Shown here: one piece after another, positions 17,245-27,501 of the stretch
How positions within the stretch are numbered: position 1 is the first letter of the stretch
Layout: each line of letters begins with the position of its first letter
Assembly (NCBI RefSeq): GCF_013168275.1
Contig: NZ_AP019547.1
Coordinates: 1,364,001-1,428,000, forward strand
Direction of reading: 5' to 3'
Length of the DNA stretch: 64,000 bases
Origin: Candidatus Nitrotoga sp. AM1P
GTDB taxonomy: Bacteria; Pseudomonadota; Gammaproteobacteria; Burkholderiales; Gallionellaceae
Notes under the pieces: generated by a model
The model's database searches: none
What the model saw: only the letters and a program-made list of their open reading frames with translations
What the model was told of the DNA's origin: nothing
Made by a program: the position numbers and the translations under genes

Positions 17245-17739
17245 CTATACCGCAGCCGCCCGCTCCAGCGTAGCGACCGGTAAATACAAGCTCAGCGGAT
17301 TATCCACGCAAACAATGAACCCCAGCTTCACGTAAAACGCTTTTGCCTGGTCATGCTTGGCATCCACCACCACGGCATACAACCCCACCCGTTGCGAGAA
17401 CTCCACGGCCAAACGCAAAGCGAACGCCAGCAAATCCTGCCCCACTCCGCTGCCCTGATGGTGCGCATCCACCGCCAATCGTCCGATGCGCAGAACGGGA
17501 GCGGGATAGCGCGGCAATTTAGCTTGGGAAGATAATGCGGAAGTGGCAACCTGACCGGCGCTCACCGTGACAAACCCGATGACGCTCACGCCATCGTCAG
17601 CCAGTGCAATATATGTTTTGCCGAAACCACGCCGTTGTTGCTGCCCGGCCTGGCGCAGCAGAAAATCATTCAGTGCCGCATCGCCACAATCAAACGCTTC
17701 GCGACGATGCTCCGCCCCCAGCAACTGGATGGCAACCAT
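17245..17739 (-). CDS. GNAT acetyltransferase toxin (TacT-like)
   Basis: The 164-residue GNAT-fold protein has the acetyl-CoA loop VDAHHQGSGVGQDLLAFALRL and the typical N-terminus with CGDAALNDFLLRQAGQQ, ending in KAFYVKLGF. Toxins of this class acetylate the amino group of charged tRNAs and stop translation. It lies 3 bp downstream of a DUF1778 antitoxin gene, the standard arrangement of TacAT pairs. Confidence 0.92.
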   Translation of the reverse strand: MVAIQLLGAEHRREAFDCGDAALNDFLLRQAGQQQRRGFGKTYIALADDGVSVIGFVTVSAGQVATSALSSQAKLPRYPAPVLRIGRLAVDAHHQGSGVGQDLLAFALRLAVEFSQRVGLYAVVVDAKHDQAKAFYVKLGFIVCVDNPLSLYLPVATLERAAAV

Positions 17740-17742
17740 TGC

Positions 17743-18009
17743 CTAACGACGCGCCATCAATTTGCGTAAAGCAACATTAGGTTTGGGGGGCTTCTCGATG
17801 GATGCGGTGAACGCCTCAAAGTCCCGCTGGGTCAACAACAGCGTATCGGTTTCCGACACAATCCGGCGCGCAGCCTCAAAAGCGTTTTGCAACATAAAGC
17901 TGGAAACCGTTGTTCCCATTAGCATAGCGGCACGTTCGATCATCGCCTTCGCTTCGGCACTGGTGCGCAGATTGATCCGGGCGGATTCATTGGCAAGGCT
18001 GGTCGGCAT
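17743..18009 (-). CDS. DUF1778 antitoxin (TacA-like)
   Basis: The 88-residue protein has an N-terminal ribbon-helix-helix (ARINLRTSAEAKAMIERAA, then MGTTVSSFMLQNA) for DNA binding and autoregulation. The C-terminal tail LLTQRDFEAFTASIEKPPKPN is the part that in this family wraps and blocks the GNAT toxin encoded next. First gene of the pair. Confidence 0.92.
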   Translation of the reverse strand: MPTSLANESARINLRTSAEAKAMIERAAMLMGTTVSSFMLQNAFEAARRIVSETDTLLLTQRDFEAFTASIEKPPKPNVALRKLMARR

Positions 18010-18233
18010 GGCATCTTCTCCAAAAACTTGATGGCTTTATTGTACGTCATTTTTACGCACACGCAACTATCAGGTTAATTCTGATCAGATTAATTATGGC
18101 TATGCCTTGTCAATCTACGACGGCTCGCACTGCGTTGCTCGTTCCCGCCTCACCTGCCACGTTTCCCATTTGCTCCAAAGCAAATTTTGCGGTGAAGCTG
18201 AAGTCAGCAGAATGAAGCAACCACGGCATCGGC

Positions 18234-19180
18234 CTATAGCTGCGAGCTAAACGGCAGAATCTTGATGTGGTTTTCCATGAAATCCCAATCCGGTTGCCCG
18301 GTTTGGTCTGTTGGCAATTTAATAACGGATGCTCCATGCGCTCAAGATGCCATTTACGTCCATAGCTGAACCGATACTTCTCCATGCGAATAATCGTGCA
18401 GATAAATAGCGCGATCTCCGCCGTCATTGTGAATTTCGGATACAGAACATTTACATCGTCGGAGCATCTAAACGGCGCTGGCTGATAGAAAGCATCGGCG
18501 ACACCATTTCCGTTGTAATTCACCGTGATGGTATTTGTTTCATGGAGGGCTTCTTGACCGACGAAAGCGGTGAGGCCGTTGTTGCCATCAATGGCACCAA
18601 TGAAAGGCACGTTTCCAGGCATCATATTCGCCTTGGTTAGCCCCTTCCCTTTTCTCAGTTCGAAGAGTCGATTCAGGTAAAAGATGCCCCACTGTTCCGT
18701 GTTAAGCGGAACTAATTTTTCGCTTGTGCAAGCGGGAATATCTGCATGATCAAACTGATGCGGGTTTGCCTGGTGAACCCATGCAGGAACTTCTGCCAAA
18801 GCAGGAACTTCAATGTCTTTCAAGGTTCGGTTCGCTTGCCGTCCATAGCTGTAGCGGTACTTGTTCGCGCGGATACAAGCACAGTAATACAACTTGACTG
18901 CATCAGTCATATCCTCCCTTGGCTTCAGATAATATAGGTCACGTCCAGAATAGAATGGTTCTGGCTGCAAAAACGTTTCAAGTACCGATCCGCCACCTGC
19001 AACAGTGAGCACACCAGCTTCTATAGGCTCCACGTCATGCAGCTTTTCTACCTTTGCAGAAATGCCGTTATTCCGGGAAGTTCTTGATACGAAATTTACG
19101 CCAGCAGAATCAAGCAACATTCTATTCAGCTCAAGGTTAACTCCATATCTCACCTCGAACAGATCACCGATTCTAATCAT
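18234..19180 (-). pseudogene. type I restriction specificity subunit (HsdS-like), frameshifted near the 3' end
   Basis: Two target-recognition-like halves can be seen: IRIGDLFEVRYGVNLELNRM with SGRDLYYLKPRED and RYSYGRQANRTLKDIEVP, then GIFYLNRLFELRKGKGLT with VNYNGNGVADAFYQP and RFSYGRKWHLERM. After ERMEH the frame changes at ~18333; restoring it gives VIKLPTDQTGQPDWDFMENH and a stop at 18234, as in intact homologues. The unshifted frame runs to 18110 with nonsense sequence. Overlaps the methylase stop by 8 bp. Sets DNA specificity in an RM complex that lacks an HsdR here. Confidence 0.75.
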
Positions 19181-20093
19181 CTGATGCCTCTAATTCTTTG
19201 GCATCAATTGATTGCGCACCCAACAACTTAAATATGGCGTAGTTGCGGACAACAGTCTCGAAATCGGCTTGCGATATCTTGCTGTAATCCGTCTCCATGT
19301 AAGCTTCTGCACACCACTCATCTTTATGCGTCACTTTTTGCATGACACTTTCTCCAGCATGAACCTCGCGATTACGGAACATCTCTACCCAACGATTTCG
19401 GATATTTTCCCACTGGTGATTAAGGTCAACACGACCATTGTGTTTGGTTTTCACGAAGCCATCTTTTTTCCAATAGCCAAACCATGTTTTTTTGTCCGAA
19501 ATAGAATGAGAAATACCTGCCATCCACACCATAATGCAAGTCACCACACCGACCGGATAGAAAAGATCATCAGGCATGGACATAACGGCTTCCAACGTGT
19601 GATACCGCATTAACTCCTCACGCAAAGGGTGTGGGGATATGGCACAAGACATCGGTACGATGGTGATACCTATTCCGCCTTTCGCTAAGCAATCTAGCAT
19701 CTGCTTGACGAAAACAAGCTCATGTAAAGCAGCATCACCTTGCGAGTAAGGCGGATTCAGCAATCCAACATCACACTCAAATTGTTCTTTGATCTCATCA
19801 ATAATGGCCGGAGTAAAACAACTGCCTTGGTAGAGATTGGCTTTACCATCGCCTCGCAAAATCATGTTACTGGCAGCTAGCGCATACATGCTTGGTTGAT
19901 TTTCAATGCCAATCAGACCACGCTTTTTTATCCTTTCTTTTTCCACTTGAGTGACGGCCTGCTTCATCATCTGGTGCATGGTCGACACTAAAAATCCGGC
20001 TGTTCCGGCGCAAGTATCCAGCACCGTGCTGGTTTTTTTGACGTTGGCTAATCTTGCAAATAGATCGGTGATATGTCTCGATAGGCGTAGAAG
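19173..20093 (-). pseudogene. type I restriction N-6 adenine DNA methylase (HsdM-like), N-terminally truncated
   Basis: The C-terminal part of an N6-adenine methylase: RHITDLFARLANV, the SAM loop VLDTCAGTAGF, and the catalytic motif NPPYSQG, with the SMPDDLFYPVGVVTCIMVW stretch. The usual ~150-residue N-terminal domain is gone. The left-over frame begins within the chimeric joint with the giant polyvalent gene at ~20080-20093. An ATG at 20024 would skip the helical motif before the SAM loop. Without its N-terminus and HsdR it is unlikely to work. Confidence 0.82.
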
Positions 20094-23000
20094 ACAAATT
20101 GAGCGTCATTCCGCCTACGTCTCGCACCAAATTGGTCACGCCAAATATAGGGTTGTATTGGGTATTGATCGAGGAAAAATAGCGGGTAATGACTGCAGAT
20201 ACGCCAAGCAATCCACCTAACTGCGTCGCGTCCAGATTTTTGAGTGCCTCAGCCATGCGTATGGCACGCTCGTTGCGTTCGTTGAAAACGACTGCGCGCT
20301 CCTGGATGTTTCCGCTCTTATCCTTGATCTTTGCGACCACTACGCTATTGCGACTCTTGAACATCGGATCAATACGCACTTCCACCAACCCGGTCTTCTC
20401 GTTCAGTACGCGCTCAGTCGGAATTGTGCCGGCAGTCCAGAAGTCTTGATTAGGATTGAGGTAGGCCAGCCCGAATAGCGATGTCGCTACGCGGTTTTTC
20501 TCGCCACGGACAATTGCCTTCTCGCGTTGCAGGGCGATGTTGGCAAATATGTCCACCACGGCAGCGGTAGAGCCAGTGCGGTGTTTCACCTCCTTGCCCT
20601 TAATCGAGAATCCTTGCCCGATACCCATGCCGCCGTCGTGATCCTCGCGCATCAGCGGGACGTAGTGCTTGAACATCGCCGCCCATTCGTTTGCCTGATT
20701 GCGCGATACCAAGTTATATGAAACATAATATTCGCGCGTCTTTGCGATGATTGCATCTACTCGCTTTGCGGTAGCTCCAAGCTGTTGCTGTTTGAGTTGT
20801 GGCAGATTGGCAAAGTAATCATCCGCCTGCTGGTTTGTCATGCCTGAACCTCCGTCCGCCATGTTCGGGTCGCGCTGCGCGATCAGCGCGTTGGCTTCCT
20901 TGGCATGGCGGGCGTGCAGATATGCGTCGATCTCTTCAAGCTTAATCCCTCGTGTCTTCATTTCAACCATCATTGGCCGAAGTTCGGTATTTACAAAATC
21001 CTGCGTGCGCTTGGCCGCCCTGCCGTGGAACAGCTCTTCTTGAAGATAGGTATTGAAATCGTTGGCAACCTGAGCGCCGGTTGACTTGATGGCTTGCAAT
21101 ACCCGCTTGAGGTCGATGTTCTTGTCCTGAAGTTTGTACGCGATGTCGTCCAGCATCGAAGGCTCTGGCGAATCCCACGAGGCGTTATTGCCAGTCTGTC
21201 CACCTTGCAGTGGAATATTGCCCTGCCGTGGTGGTTTGGCCGGTGGCTGTGCTGTGCCGGGGATTGATTGCTGGGATGGTGCGCGAGAAGAAAGGGGCTG
21301 GTCAGAATCCTGTACAATTTCTGATTTTAAGCGTACATTATTACCTAAGCTCTGAGCGGCTTGAACCACAGCAGGCAATTTCAGCCGACCTGTCGTAAGC
21401 CACTCAGGGCTTATTCCATTTTGAGTGTCATCAAAGTATAAGGTCAGACCAGAATCAACCCATCGCTTTATTTCTGCATCGCTTCTTCCATGCACAGACG
21501 ATATGTCATTGATGGTATGCGAACGGCCAGCGGATTTTGATAGGTGAATAGCGACAACAACCCTTTCCTTTTGCCCATCCCTCATGGTAGTCAGCACAAC
21601 ACGGCCATCTTTCCGGCGCACCCCATTGATAGGGGCGGACTCGAATATAGCAAGTGGATTTGCAAGAGCGTCAGGCAGTTGCTCTAGTTGTTCTTTGGTG
21701 ATGCCATGGCCCTTCGGTAATTCTCCATGAGCGCGGGTCACCTTTATCAAGGTTCCACGGTCAATACTTATTGGATGGGGCTCTGCGCCTACTTGCTTTA
21801 GCACGAGCGGCGTCTCTCCAACTATAATAGGAAGCCCGCTTGCTCTAAATTTTTCAGGCATAGAGAACCACCTGCCAAGTGCTGAAATAAACGCATCTTT
21901 AGTGCTTTGTAAGCTCGCCAGCGCGCCATCTGACACGCCAGCCGTGTCATATTCCTGCGCCTTACCCTCAGCCGCCTCCTTCATCCGCAGGATCAGCCCG
22001 AGCACTTCGCCGTCGCTAACCTCTTCAACAGGCTTGCCAGTCACGCGACCAACGAAGTTTCGTATCGCATCCACTACACGCTTAATCATGCCCAACAGGT
22101 TGCTACGCATAGCCATAGGTACTTTTACGCCGTAACGCTCAAGGATGGCATCGACATTGCCTGTGATAGTGGCTGCTGCCAGCTCAGCAATAGCCTCATC
22201 GGTATGCGTCCTGGCATCGAAAGTCTCACCGCGATCCGCTGCAATCTGCTTGGCAAGCTTAGTCACAAATCCGTTCTTGGCTGCAAAATTTAGTGTATTT
22301 GCAACTGGCGCATTAAGCATTCGAATCCCGCCATGGCCTACGACCTCATGGATTGCGACCCACACAGCACGTTCAGGCGACGCAATGTTATCGGCAATTA
22401 GATAGACGGTGTTCGTCTTCGGATCGTAGATCCCTTCGGTTCCCTGATCAATTGCCGCGCCAGCTCGCAGCGCGCGAAGATAAAGCTCGTTCGGGATTTC
22501 CTTAACCGACTGTATGATTTTGATCTGCTTGAAACCTAGCCAGCTTGCGCGCAGTTTGGCAGTGGCCTTGGTGATGGATTCGACGGTTTGACCGCCTATC
22601 GCGCTGGATTGTGATTCTTTTATCTCTCCCATCGTATAAGCGCGGCGTTTTTTATGTGTTACGACGGTCTTATTTTTCGGTTGACGGTCATCATCATTTT
22701 GTGCAAAAATATACTTACTGGTTTGGTTCCTCTGCACTAGACGGTCTGACTGCTGCGAATCATGGTCAGGCGACGGATCGGAGGCTCTAGGTTGCAGCAG
22801 CCTATCACCGGGAAGCGATGCGCGCCCGGTGAGCCATTCAGGCGCACCCCATACTAATTTTTCTGCTGGCCTGAGCGAGACAACAGAATAAAATCGTTCT
22901 CCTGTTTCACGATCCGTTTGCTCGGACACCACCAGCGCCTCTTTCATTCTTGCTGATCTCAGAATCAGGTTGTTTCCATCCTTATAAATCTCACTAAAAG

Positions 23001-26000
23001 ACTTAGCAATCGTTGCTACATGCCGACTATAATTTTCAGCTTCATCGTCGGTATAACCTGGTGGGCGACGGGATTTGATTGCATCGCCTTCCGCTTTAAT
23101 GTGGCTAATTCCATATCCACGATGCGCTTCACGGGCAATACCAACAGGCAGTCTAATCGGCAATTGCTCAATGCCTTTCTTCTCCGCGCTTTGCGGTGTG
23201 TACGCTAAATCTCCATTCATATTGCCGTCAAATTCCGGCGTCTCAGGTACAACATAATCACTGGCTGACATTTTGTCACCGTGGATGCGGCGACTGAATT
23301 TTGCCGTAATGCTTACATCTTCATCGTTGAATATGACGTAGTTGCTATTTGCATTTTCGTTGTCTTGCACCTTTGCGGAAAATCCTTCACCACGTTTCTC
23401 CTCAGCGTAAGCTTCCGCTGCTTGTTTTTTGTCAAACTGTTTACGCGCATACTCACCTTTGCTGGTGGATAACACAACTTCATATTGTATGCTGCGGCTG
23501 CTGCCGTCCAGGTATTTTATGCCGCGTATGCCGAGAGAGTGAAGGTAATCGCTGGCGGCTTTGTAACCACTATTTTCAAGGCCTCGGCTAGTATCAAGAG
23601 CTACATTAATATAGATATCCTCACCTTTTGTTGTATCGGATATAGGATATTCAAGGTTATATTTTGAAAGAGCTGCTCTTACCTTCTCGCTCTGCTCGCT
23701 TAGCGGTTTATCCCAAAGAAGGTATTCATCTTCTGAGGGTGCTAGTTCTACTTGGTATAGACGGCCTTTTCTATCTGTTATTTTTGTTAGCCATTCATAA
23801 ATCTCGCTAGACCCATATTTATTTACATCATTTTTTATGCTGTATAGGTGACTATTTGTACCAAGGCGTTTGATCACATCGCCAGCTTCTTTGCGTAATT
23901 TTTTTGGTAAAAACTTGACGCTCGCTTCAAGTTCTTTAATAGCCCCATCAGATATAACGTCTGTTGGCGAGGATAAATTATTTCTATACCACTCCGCCAC
24001 CTCCTTGCTCCCAGCAAAATAAAGGCCATGCCCATAAGCCTGCGCCCCTTCCCCCGTTCCAACCTTATCCATACTGAAACCATCATGGTCATGCGGTGAG
24101 CCATGCCATGCAACCATCAGCATTGTTCCGCCCGCATCACCTGTCTTGGTTTTCAGCGCATTATTGGCTTGATCCAGAATATGCAACAAGTCGGTTTCGC
24201 CATACTCAGCCAGTTTTGCAAACCCGTTATCACGCAGCCACGCCCGGATTAAACCAACGATAGCCTTCACCCGATCGGAAAATTTTGGATTCTGTGCGAT
24301 ATGCGCCAACGCTTCATCCATCATTACCTGGACACGCTGATCGTCCGTCATCTTCGAGTCGCTAAGCAGATGTGAATAAACGCTCAGGTCAGCGTTAATG
24401 CCACGCTTTCTTGCAATGGCGGATAACCCTTTGTTCCCTCCAATAGCCAGGTACAATTCGTTCAGCTTTTGCCGTATATCCTTGCCATATAACCGATGAA
24501 CCCCGACATGCCCCTTGATTTCGTGTAGGATGGTTTCTTCAACGTCCGCTTGTGACGTATGCTCATCCGCAACTATATAGGCGATACCGTTATGAACTAC
24601 ACCTTTGGCCTTTGTGTCCTTGCCGTAATCTTTGGCTATGGCTGCTTTTACTTTTTCCGGCAGCGCGTCATGCGACGCAACCAAGACGACGTCGAGATTC
24701 CAGTCTTTCTTCGCAATGAGGGCAATCCTGTCAACGATAGCGGAAGCGTCAGCGAAGGAAATCCGCCGATCCTTTGTAGACCCTACAAGGGATAGCCGTA
24801 CATCGCCATCCTGTGTATTCGATATGTCGCTTTTCTTAACACGTTCTTCTGACGTGTTAATATTTTCGTCTTTTTTATGCACATCATTAATTGCTTGTGC
24901 GTGTGCCTCAGCTACATCCTCAGCCGTAACCTCACCACGCTTTACTGCGCCGATTGTGTCTAGTCGTTCCTTGCCTTGAATGCCTGCTGCGTCTAGGTGT
25001 TCTTTGGCTTTTGAGACTTCATCTGTGGGCTTTTCAAACTCCGCGTTAATTCCGGCTTCGCGTAGCTGCTGCTCCATCTTGGCACGCAGATGATCGGGTA
25101 TCCCGACCAGCTTAGCGCCATTGCGACTAGTTACGGTTAAGTCAAGCGCTTTGGCAATCTCCGCTACACGGTCTCCTGAGTAATTCCAAAAATCTCCGCG
25201 CCGTACGAACTTTGAGACTTCGGCGTTTAAGTCTTGGGGTTGTTTCGGTTTAGGTATTGAGTCAGGCCCTTGTCGAACTCGTCTATCTTCTTCTGCATTT
25301 CGGGAGTCCGCGGTTCCACGTAGTGTGGCGTCTGAGATTTTTCCGTTTTTATGTTCTTCTGTGAGGTGTCCATGCAATTTCTCCTTTAAATTATTATCGT
25401 TTGCATGTGGCAAGTTCGTCAAGCTTACCTTTCGTTCACCACCTTTTCCATGTGAGTTATCGACATAATGAAAAACTACACGCGGGTTGCCTGCATAAAG
25501 AGACGATAGTTTTCTTATGACCTCGCTTGCGCCAACATGGGTTTTAATATGCGCACCAATTTCTACGGTACGCCCCATGAGTTCTGCGCGAGGCAATGAG
25601 CCATTAACAAAAGAATCTGCTACGTCACGGTAGGTATACACAATACGAACGTCACGACCGGCATTTAATGCTTGATCAATCTTTGATATAGATGATTCAA
25701 GCTTACTCATGCTTGTATCGTAAACAATCTCTGCGTTCTCGACCAAAGGGCGAATTCCCGGCATTCTAAGGCTGGCAGATTTCCCGGCACCCGTGCCCCC
25801 AGCGGTAAATAATACTATTGGCGATTTGTCTTGCGGGGTTGGCTTTGATAACTTGTCTGCGTATATGCGTTTTATAAACGCACTAGCTGCATCGTGCACT
25901 TGGGATGACTTGGACCTGTTGTTACGATATTCTGGAGATAACTCGCGAGCAAGATCGGTATCCAGGATATTGCCATTGTTTGATGTAATGCCTAGCTCTT

Positions 26001-27219
26001 TATTATCAAGAGCATTGTATTCTTTGACCGCATCTTCGTAACTCTGGTCAATTTTATCTTGTAGTTTTATACCGATGTCAGCATCGGCCGGTGCGCTCTC
26101 TGGTTGCGGCTTGGACTCAACAACCTCCGCCGTCTTGACAGCATCATTAATCTTAACTGGCACCGGTTTGTTCGCAGTCTTGATGCGTTCCCTAAGGTGC
26201 ACTACTACCTGCTCAAATAATGCCGCTGCTTCGGCATCGCCATTCTTGGCAAGTATCTTGCGCTTGGAATTGAACCAAAGATGCTGTGCTGCTAACGATG
26301 TTCCGGCGGCACCCCCTGTGATTGCCTTAAGGCGTTCAGTAGCATCGTAGAATACCTTGCTGCCTGTCTTGGTTTTACCCTCACCCTTGTACTTCAGGAT
26401 TCCCGCTCGGAGAGGTCTGAGCTGGTCATCGACTGGCTTGCTTGTTTGAGCGTCCTCCCGGGGTGCGCTTGCAGGCAGAGGCGTGGAAGGGCTTTGTTGT
26501 TGTGTCGTCTTGCTCGGCAAGGTAGTCGCCGTGTCTGATGGATGAATTACCTTCCAGCGCCCATCCTCTTGCCGCTCTTCGATTGTAGCAATATCGTTAA
26601 GGTCGTAAGGTCTTGTAAGGTGGTATTCGCCAGCTTTTTTATTTTTAAGTCGTAATGTAGTGCCGAGTTGACTATCAAAATCAGGAGAGGTTTTATAGGT
26701 AACTCTGTATTTGGACGATGCCGGTACATTGCCGTAATCAGGATTGTCGGTAACATCAGTTACGCCAGTATCGCTATGCGTGCTTCGGCTGGACGAAACC
26801 GGAGCGCCAGACAATACCGATGCAAGCTCTTCCTCTCCAATCATTCTATATTTTGTCGGAGACTCATTCCACTCTACGCCTAGTGCAGCCAATCTGTCTT
26901 GTGCGTTTTTGTCCCCGCTTCTTGCCGCAATAACCGGATCAACCGGTTCTGTCGCCGCTACCTGTTCTTGAGTAACTCCCACCGGACTGCCAATTTCAGG
27001 CGTAGTTTCGCTAGGATTTTCGCTAAGATTAGTCGACTGACTCTGTTCAATTTCCGGCTGTTCGGCAACAGGAGCTTCATTTGTTCTTCGCTCGCGCTCT
27101 GCCAGCGCAAGGTTATATATCAGTTCTGCCGATGGCGTTTTAGGTGGATTGGTTTCCGCGCTGGCAATAATCGCCTCCAGCGCAGGGTCTTCCAGTTTGC
27201 TGACCGTTTTGGTGCGCAT
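19903..27219 (-). CDS. giant polyvalent protein (zeta-like, metallopeptidase-like, ART-like and nuclease-like domains), fused at its end to methylase DNA
   Basis: About 2,440 residues. Going N to C by genome position: a P-loop AGGTGAGKSASLRMPG (~25.79 kb) of the zeta-toxin kind; a first metallopeptidase-like motif HEIKGHVGV (~24.51 kb); an ADP-ribosyltransferase-like block WHGSPHDHDGFS to AYGHGLYFAGS (~24.0-24.1 kb) with a YVIFNDEDVSI end; a nuclease-like block with HRGYGISHIKAEGDA (~23.1 kb); a second HEVVGHGGIRM (~22.33 kb); and a helical C-terminal region with INTQYNPIFGVTNLVRDVGG (~20.13 kb). Such proteins are injected by phages or conjugative elements. Start set at MRTKTV because the frame further upstream overlaps the HTH gene. 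After ~20080 the sequence is methylase DNA in the wrong frame. Confidence 0.78.
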   Translation of the reverse strand: MRTKTVSKLEDPALEAIIASAETNPPKTPSAELIYNLALAERERRTNEAPVAEQPEIEQSQSTNLSENPSETTPEIGSPVGVTQEQVAATEPVDPVIAARSGDKNAQDRLAALGVEWNESPTKYRMIGEEELASVLSGAPVSSSRSTHSDTGVTDVTDNPDYGNVPASSKYRVTYKTSPDFDSQLGTTLRLKNKKAGEYHLTRPYDLNDIATIEERQEDGRWKVIHPSDTATTLPSKTTQQQSPSTPLPASAPREDAQTSKPVDDQLRPLRAGILKYKGEGKTKTGSKVFYDATERLKAITGGAAGTSLAAQHLWFNSKRKILAKNGDAEAAALFEQVVVHLRERIKTANKPVPVKINDAVKTAEVVESKPQPESAPADADIGIKLQDKIDQSYEDAVKEYNALDNKELGITSNNGNILDTDLARELSPEYRNNRSKSSQVHDAASAFIKRIYADKLSKPTPQDKSPIVLFTAGGTGAGKSASLRMPGIRPLVENAEIVYDTSMSKLESSISKIDQALNAGRDVRIVYTYRDVADSFVNGSLPRAELMGRTVEIGAHIKTHVGASEVIRKLSSLYAGNPRVVFHYVDNSHGKGGERKVSLTNLPHANDNNLKEKLHGHLTEEHKNGKISDATLRGTADSRNAEEDRRVRQGPDSIPKPKQPQDLNAEVSKFVRRGDFWNYSGDRVAEIAKALDLTVTSRNGAKLVGIPDHLRAKMEQQLREAGINAEFEKPTDEVSKAKEHLDAAGIQGKERLDTIGAVKRGEVTAEDVAEAHAQAINDVHKKDENINTSEERVKKSDISNTQDGDVRLSLVGSTKDRRISFADASAIVDRIALIAKKDWNLDVVLVASHDALPEKVKAAIAKDYGKDTKAKGVVHNGIAYIVADEHTSQADVEETILHEIKGHVGVHRLYGKDIRQKLNELYLAIGGNKGLSAIARKRGINADLSVYSHLLSDSKMTDDQRVQVMMDEALAHIAQNPKFSDRVKAIVGLIRAWLRDNGFAKLAEYGETDLLHILDQANNALKTKTGDAGGTMLMVAWHGSPHDHDGFSMDKVGTGEGAQAYGHGLYFAGSKEVAEWYRNNLSSPTDVISDGAIKELEASVKFLPKKLRKEAGDVIKRLGTNSHLYSIKNDVNKYGSSEIYEWLTKITDRKGRLYQVELAPSEDEYLLWDKPLSEQSEKVRAALSKYNLEYPISDTTKGEDIYINVALDTSRGLENSGYKAASDYLHSLGIRGIKYLDGSSRSIQYEVVLSTSKGEYARKQFDKKQAAEAYAEEKRGEGFSAKVQDNENANSNYVIFNDEDVSITAKFSRRIHGDKMSASDYVVPETPEFDGNMNGDLAYTPQSAEKKGIEQLPIRLPVGIAREAHRGYGISHIKAEGDAIKSRRPPGYTDDEAENYSRHVATIAKSFSEIYKDGNNLILRSARMKEALVVSEQTDRETGERFYSVVSLRPAEKLVWGAPEWLTGRASLPGDRLLQPRASDPSPDHDSQQSDRLVQRNQTSKYIFAQNDDDRQPKNKTVVTHKKRRAYTMGEIKESQSSAIGGQTVESITKATAKLRASWLGFKQIKIIQSVKEIPNELYLRALRAGAAIDQGTEGIYDPKTNTVYLIADNIASPERAVWVAIHEVVGHGGIRMLNAPVANTLNFAAKNGFVTKLAKQIAADRGETFDARTHTDEAIAELAAATITGNVDAILERYGVKVPMAMRSNLLGMIKRVVDAIRNFVGRVTGKPVEEVSDGEVLGLILRMKEAAEGKAQEYDTAGVSDGALASLQSTKDAFISALGRWFSMPEKFRASGLPIIVGETPLVLKQVGAEPHPISIDRGTLIKVTRAHGELPKGHGITKEQLEQLPDALANPLAIFESAPINGVRRKDGRVVLTTMRDGQKERVVVAIHLSKSAGRSHTINDISSVHGRSDAEIKRWVDSGLTLYFDDTQNGISPEWLTTGRLKLPAVVQAAQSLGNNVRLKSEIVQDSDQPLSSRAPSQQSIPGTAQPPAKPPRQGNIPLQGGQTGNNASWDSPEPSMLDDIAYKLQDKNIDLKRVLQAIKSTGAQVANDFNTYLQEELFHGRAAKRTQDFVNTELRPMMVEMKTRGIKLEEIDAYLHARHAKEANALIAQRDPNMADGGSGMTNQQADDYFANLPQLKQQQLGATAKRVDAIIAKTREYYVSYNLVSRNQANEWAAMFKHYVPLMREDHDGGMGIGQGFSIKGKEVKHRTGSTAAVVDIFANIALQREKAIVRGEKNRVATSLFGLAYLNPNQDFWTAGTIPTERVLNEKTGLVEVRIDPMFKSRNSVVVAKIKDKSGNIQERAVVFNERNERAIRMAEALKNLDATQLGGLLGVSAVITRYFSSINTQYNPIFGVTNLVRDVGGMTLNLSSTPIETYHRSICKISQRQKNQHGAGYLRRNSRIFSVDHAPDDEAGRHSSGKRKDKKAWSDWH

Positions 27220-27269
27220 GGTGACTTCTGCTTTGGAAAGCTTCGACGGCTCTGATGGCTCTGGCTGAA

Positions 27270-27448
27270 AAGGTAGCCAACGTCTGACCGTAAAATAGCA
27301 TCGGCCTTGCGTCATCAATTGTTTCGAGGCAGCTTTTTTTCCAATTGAGTATAGTATTTTTGTGGATGCAAAATAAATCAGCAACATCTTCCACGGAGTA
27401 GTTGCGATGAACTTTGACGTGGCGATAGTTTGGGTGGCGCTTGCTCAT
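27270..27448 (-). CDS. small HTH protein (recombinase-cluster type), 3' end merged into the giant gene
   Basis: The product starts MSKRHPNYRHVKVHRNY, with a helix-turn-helix (SVEDVADLFCIHKNTILNW) and then LETIDDARPMLFYGQTLATF. This is a small DNA-binding protein found in integrase/recombinase clusters. After QTLATFSARA the frame drifts into sequence that overlaps the start of the giant gene, and its stop comes only at 27140, so the 3' end looks altered by a fusion or deletion. The coordinates cover the recognisable part. Confidence 0.62.
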
Positions 27449-27501
27449 GACTCAGCACACCGTGAACAATATGCTAGGGTATGGCAATGTAGAAAGGTGC
27501 A

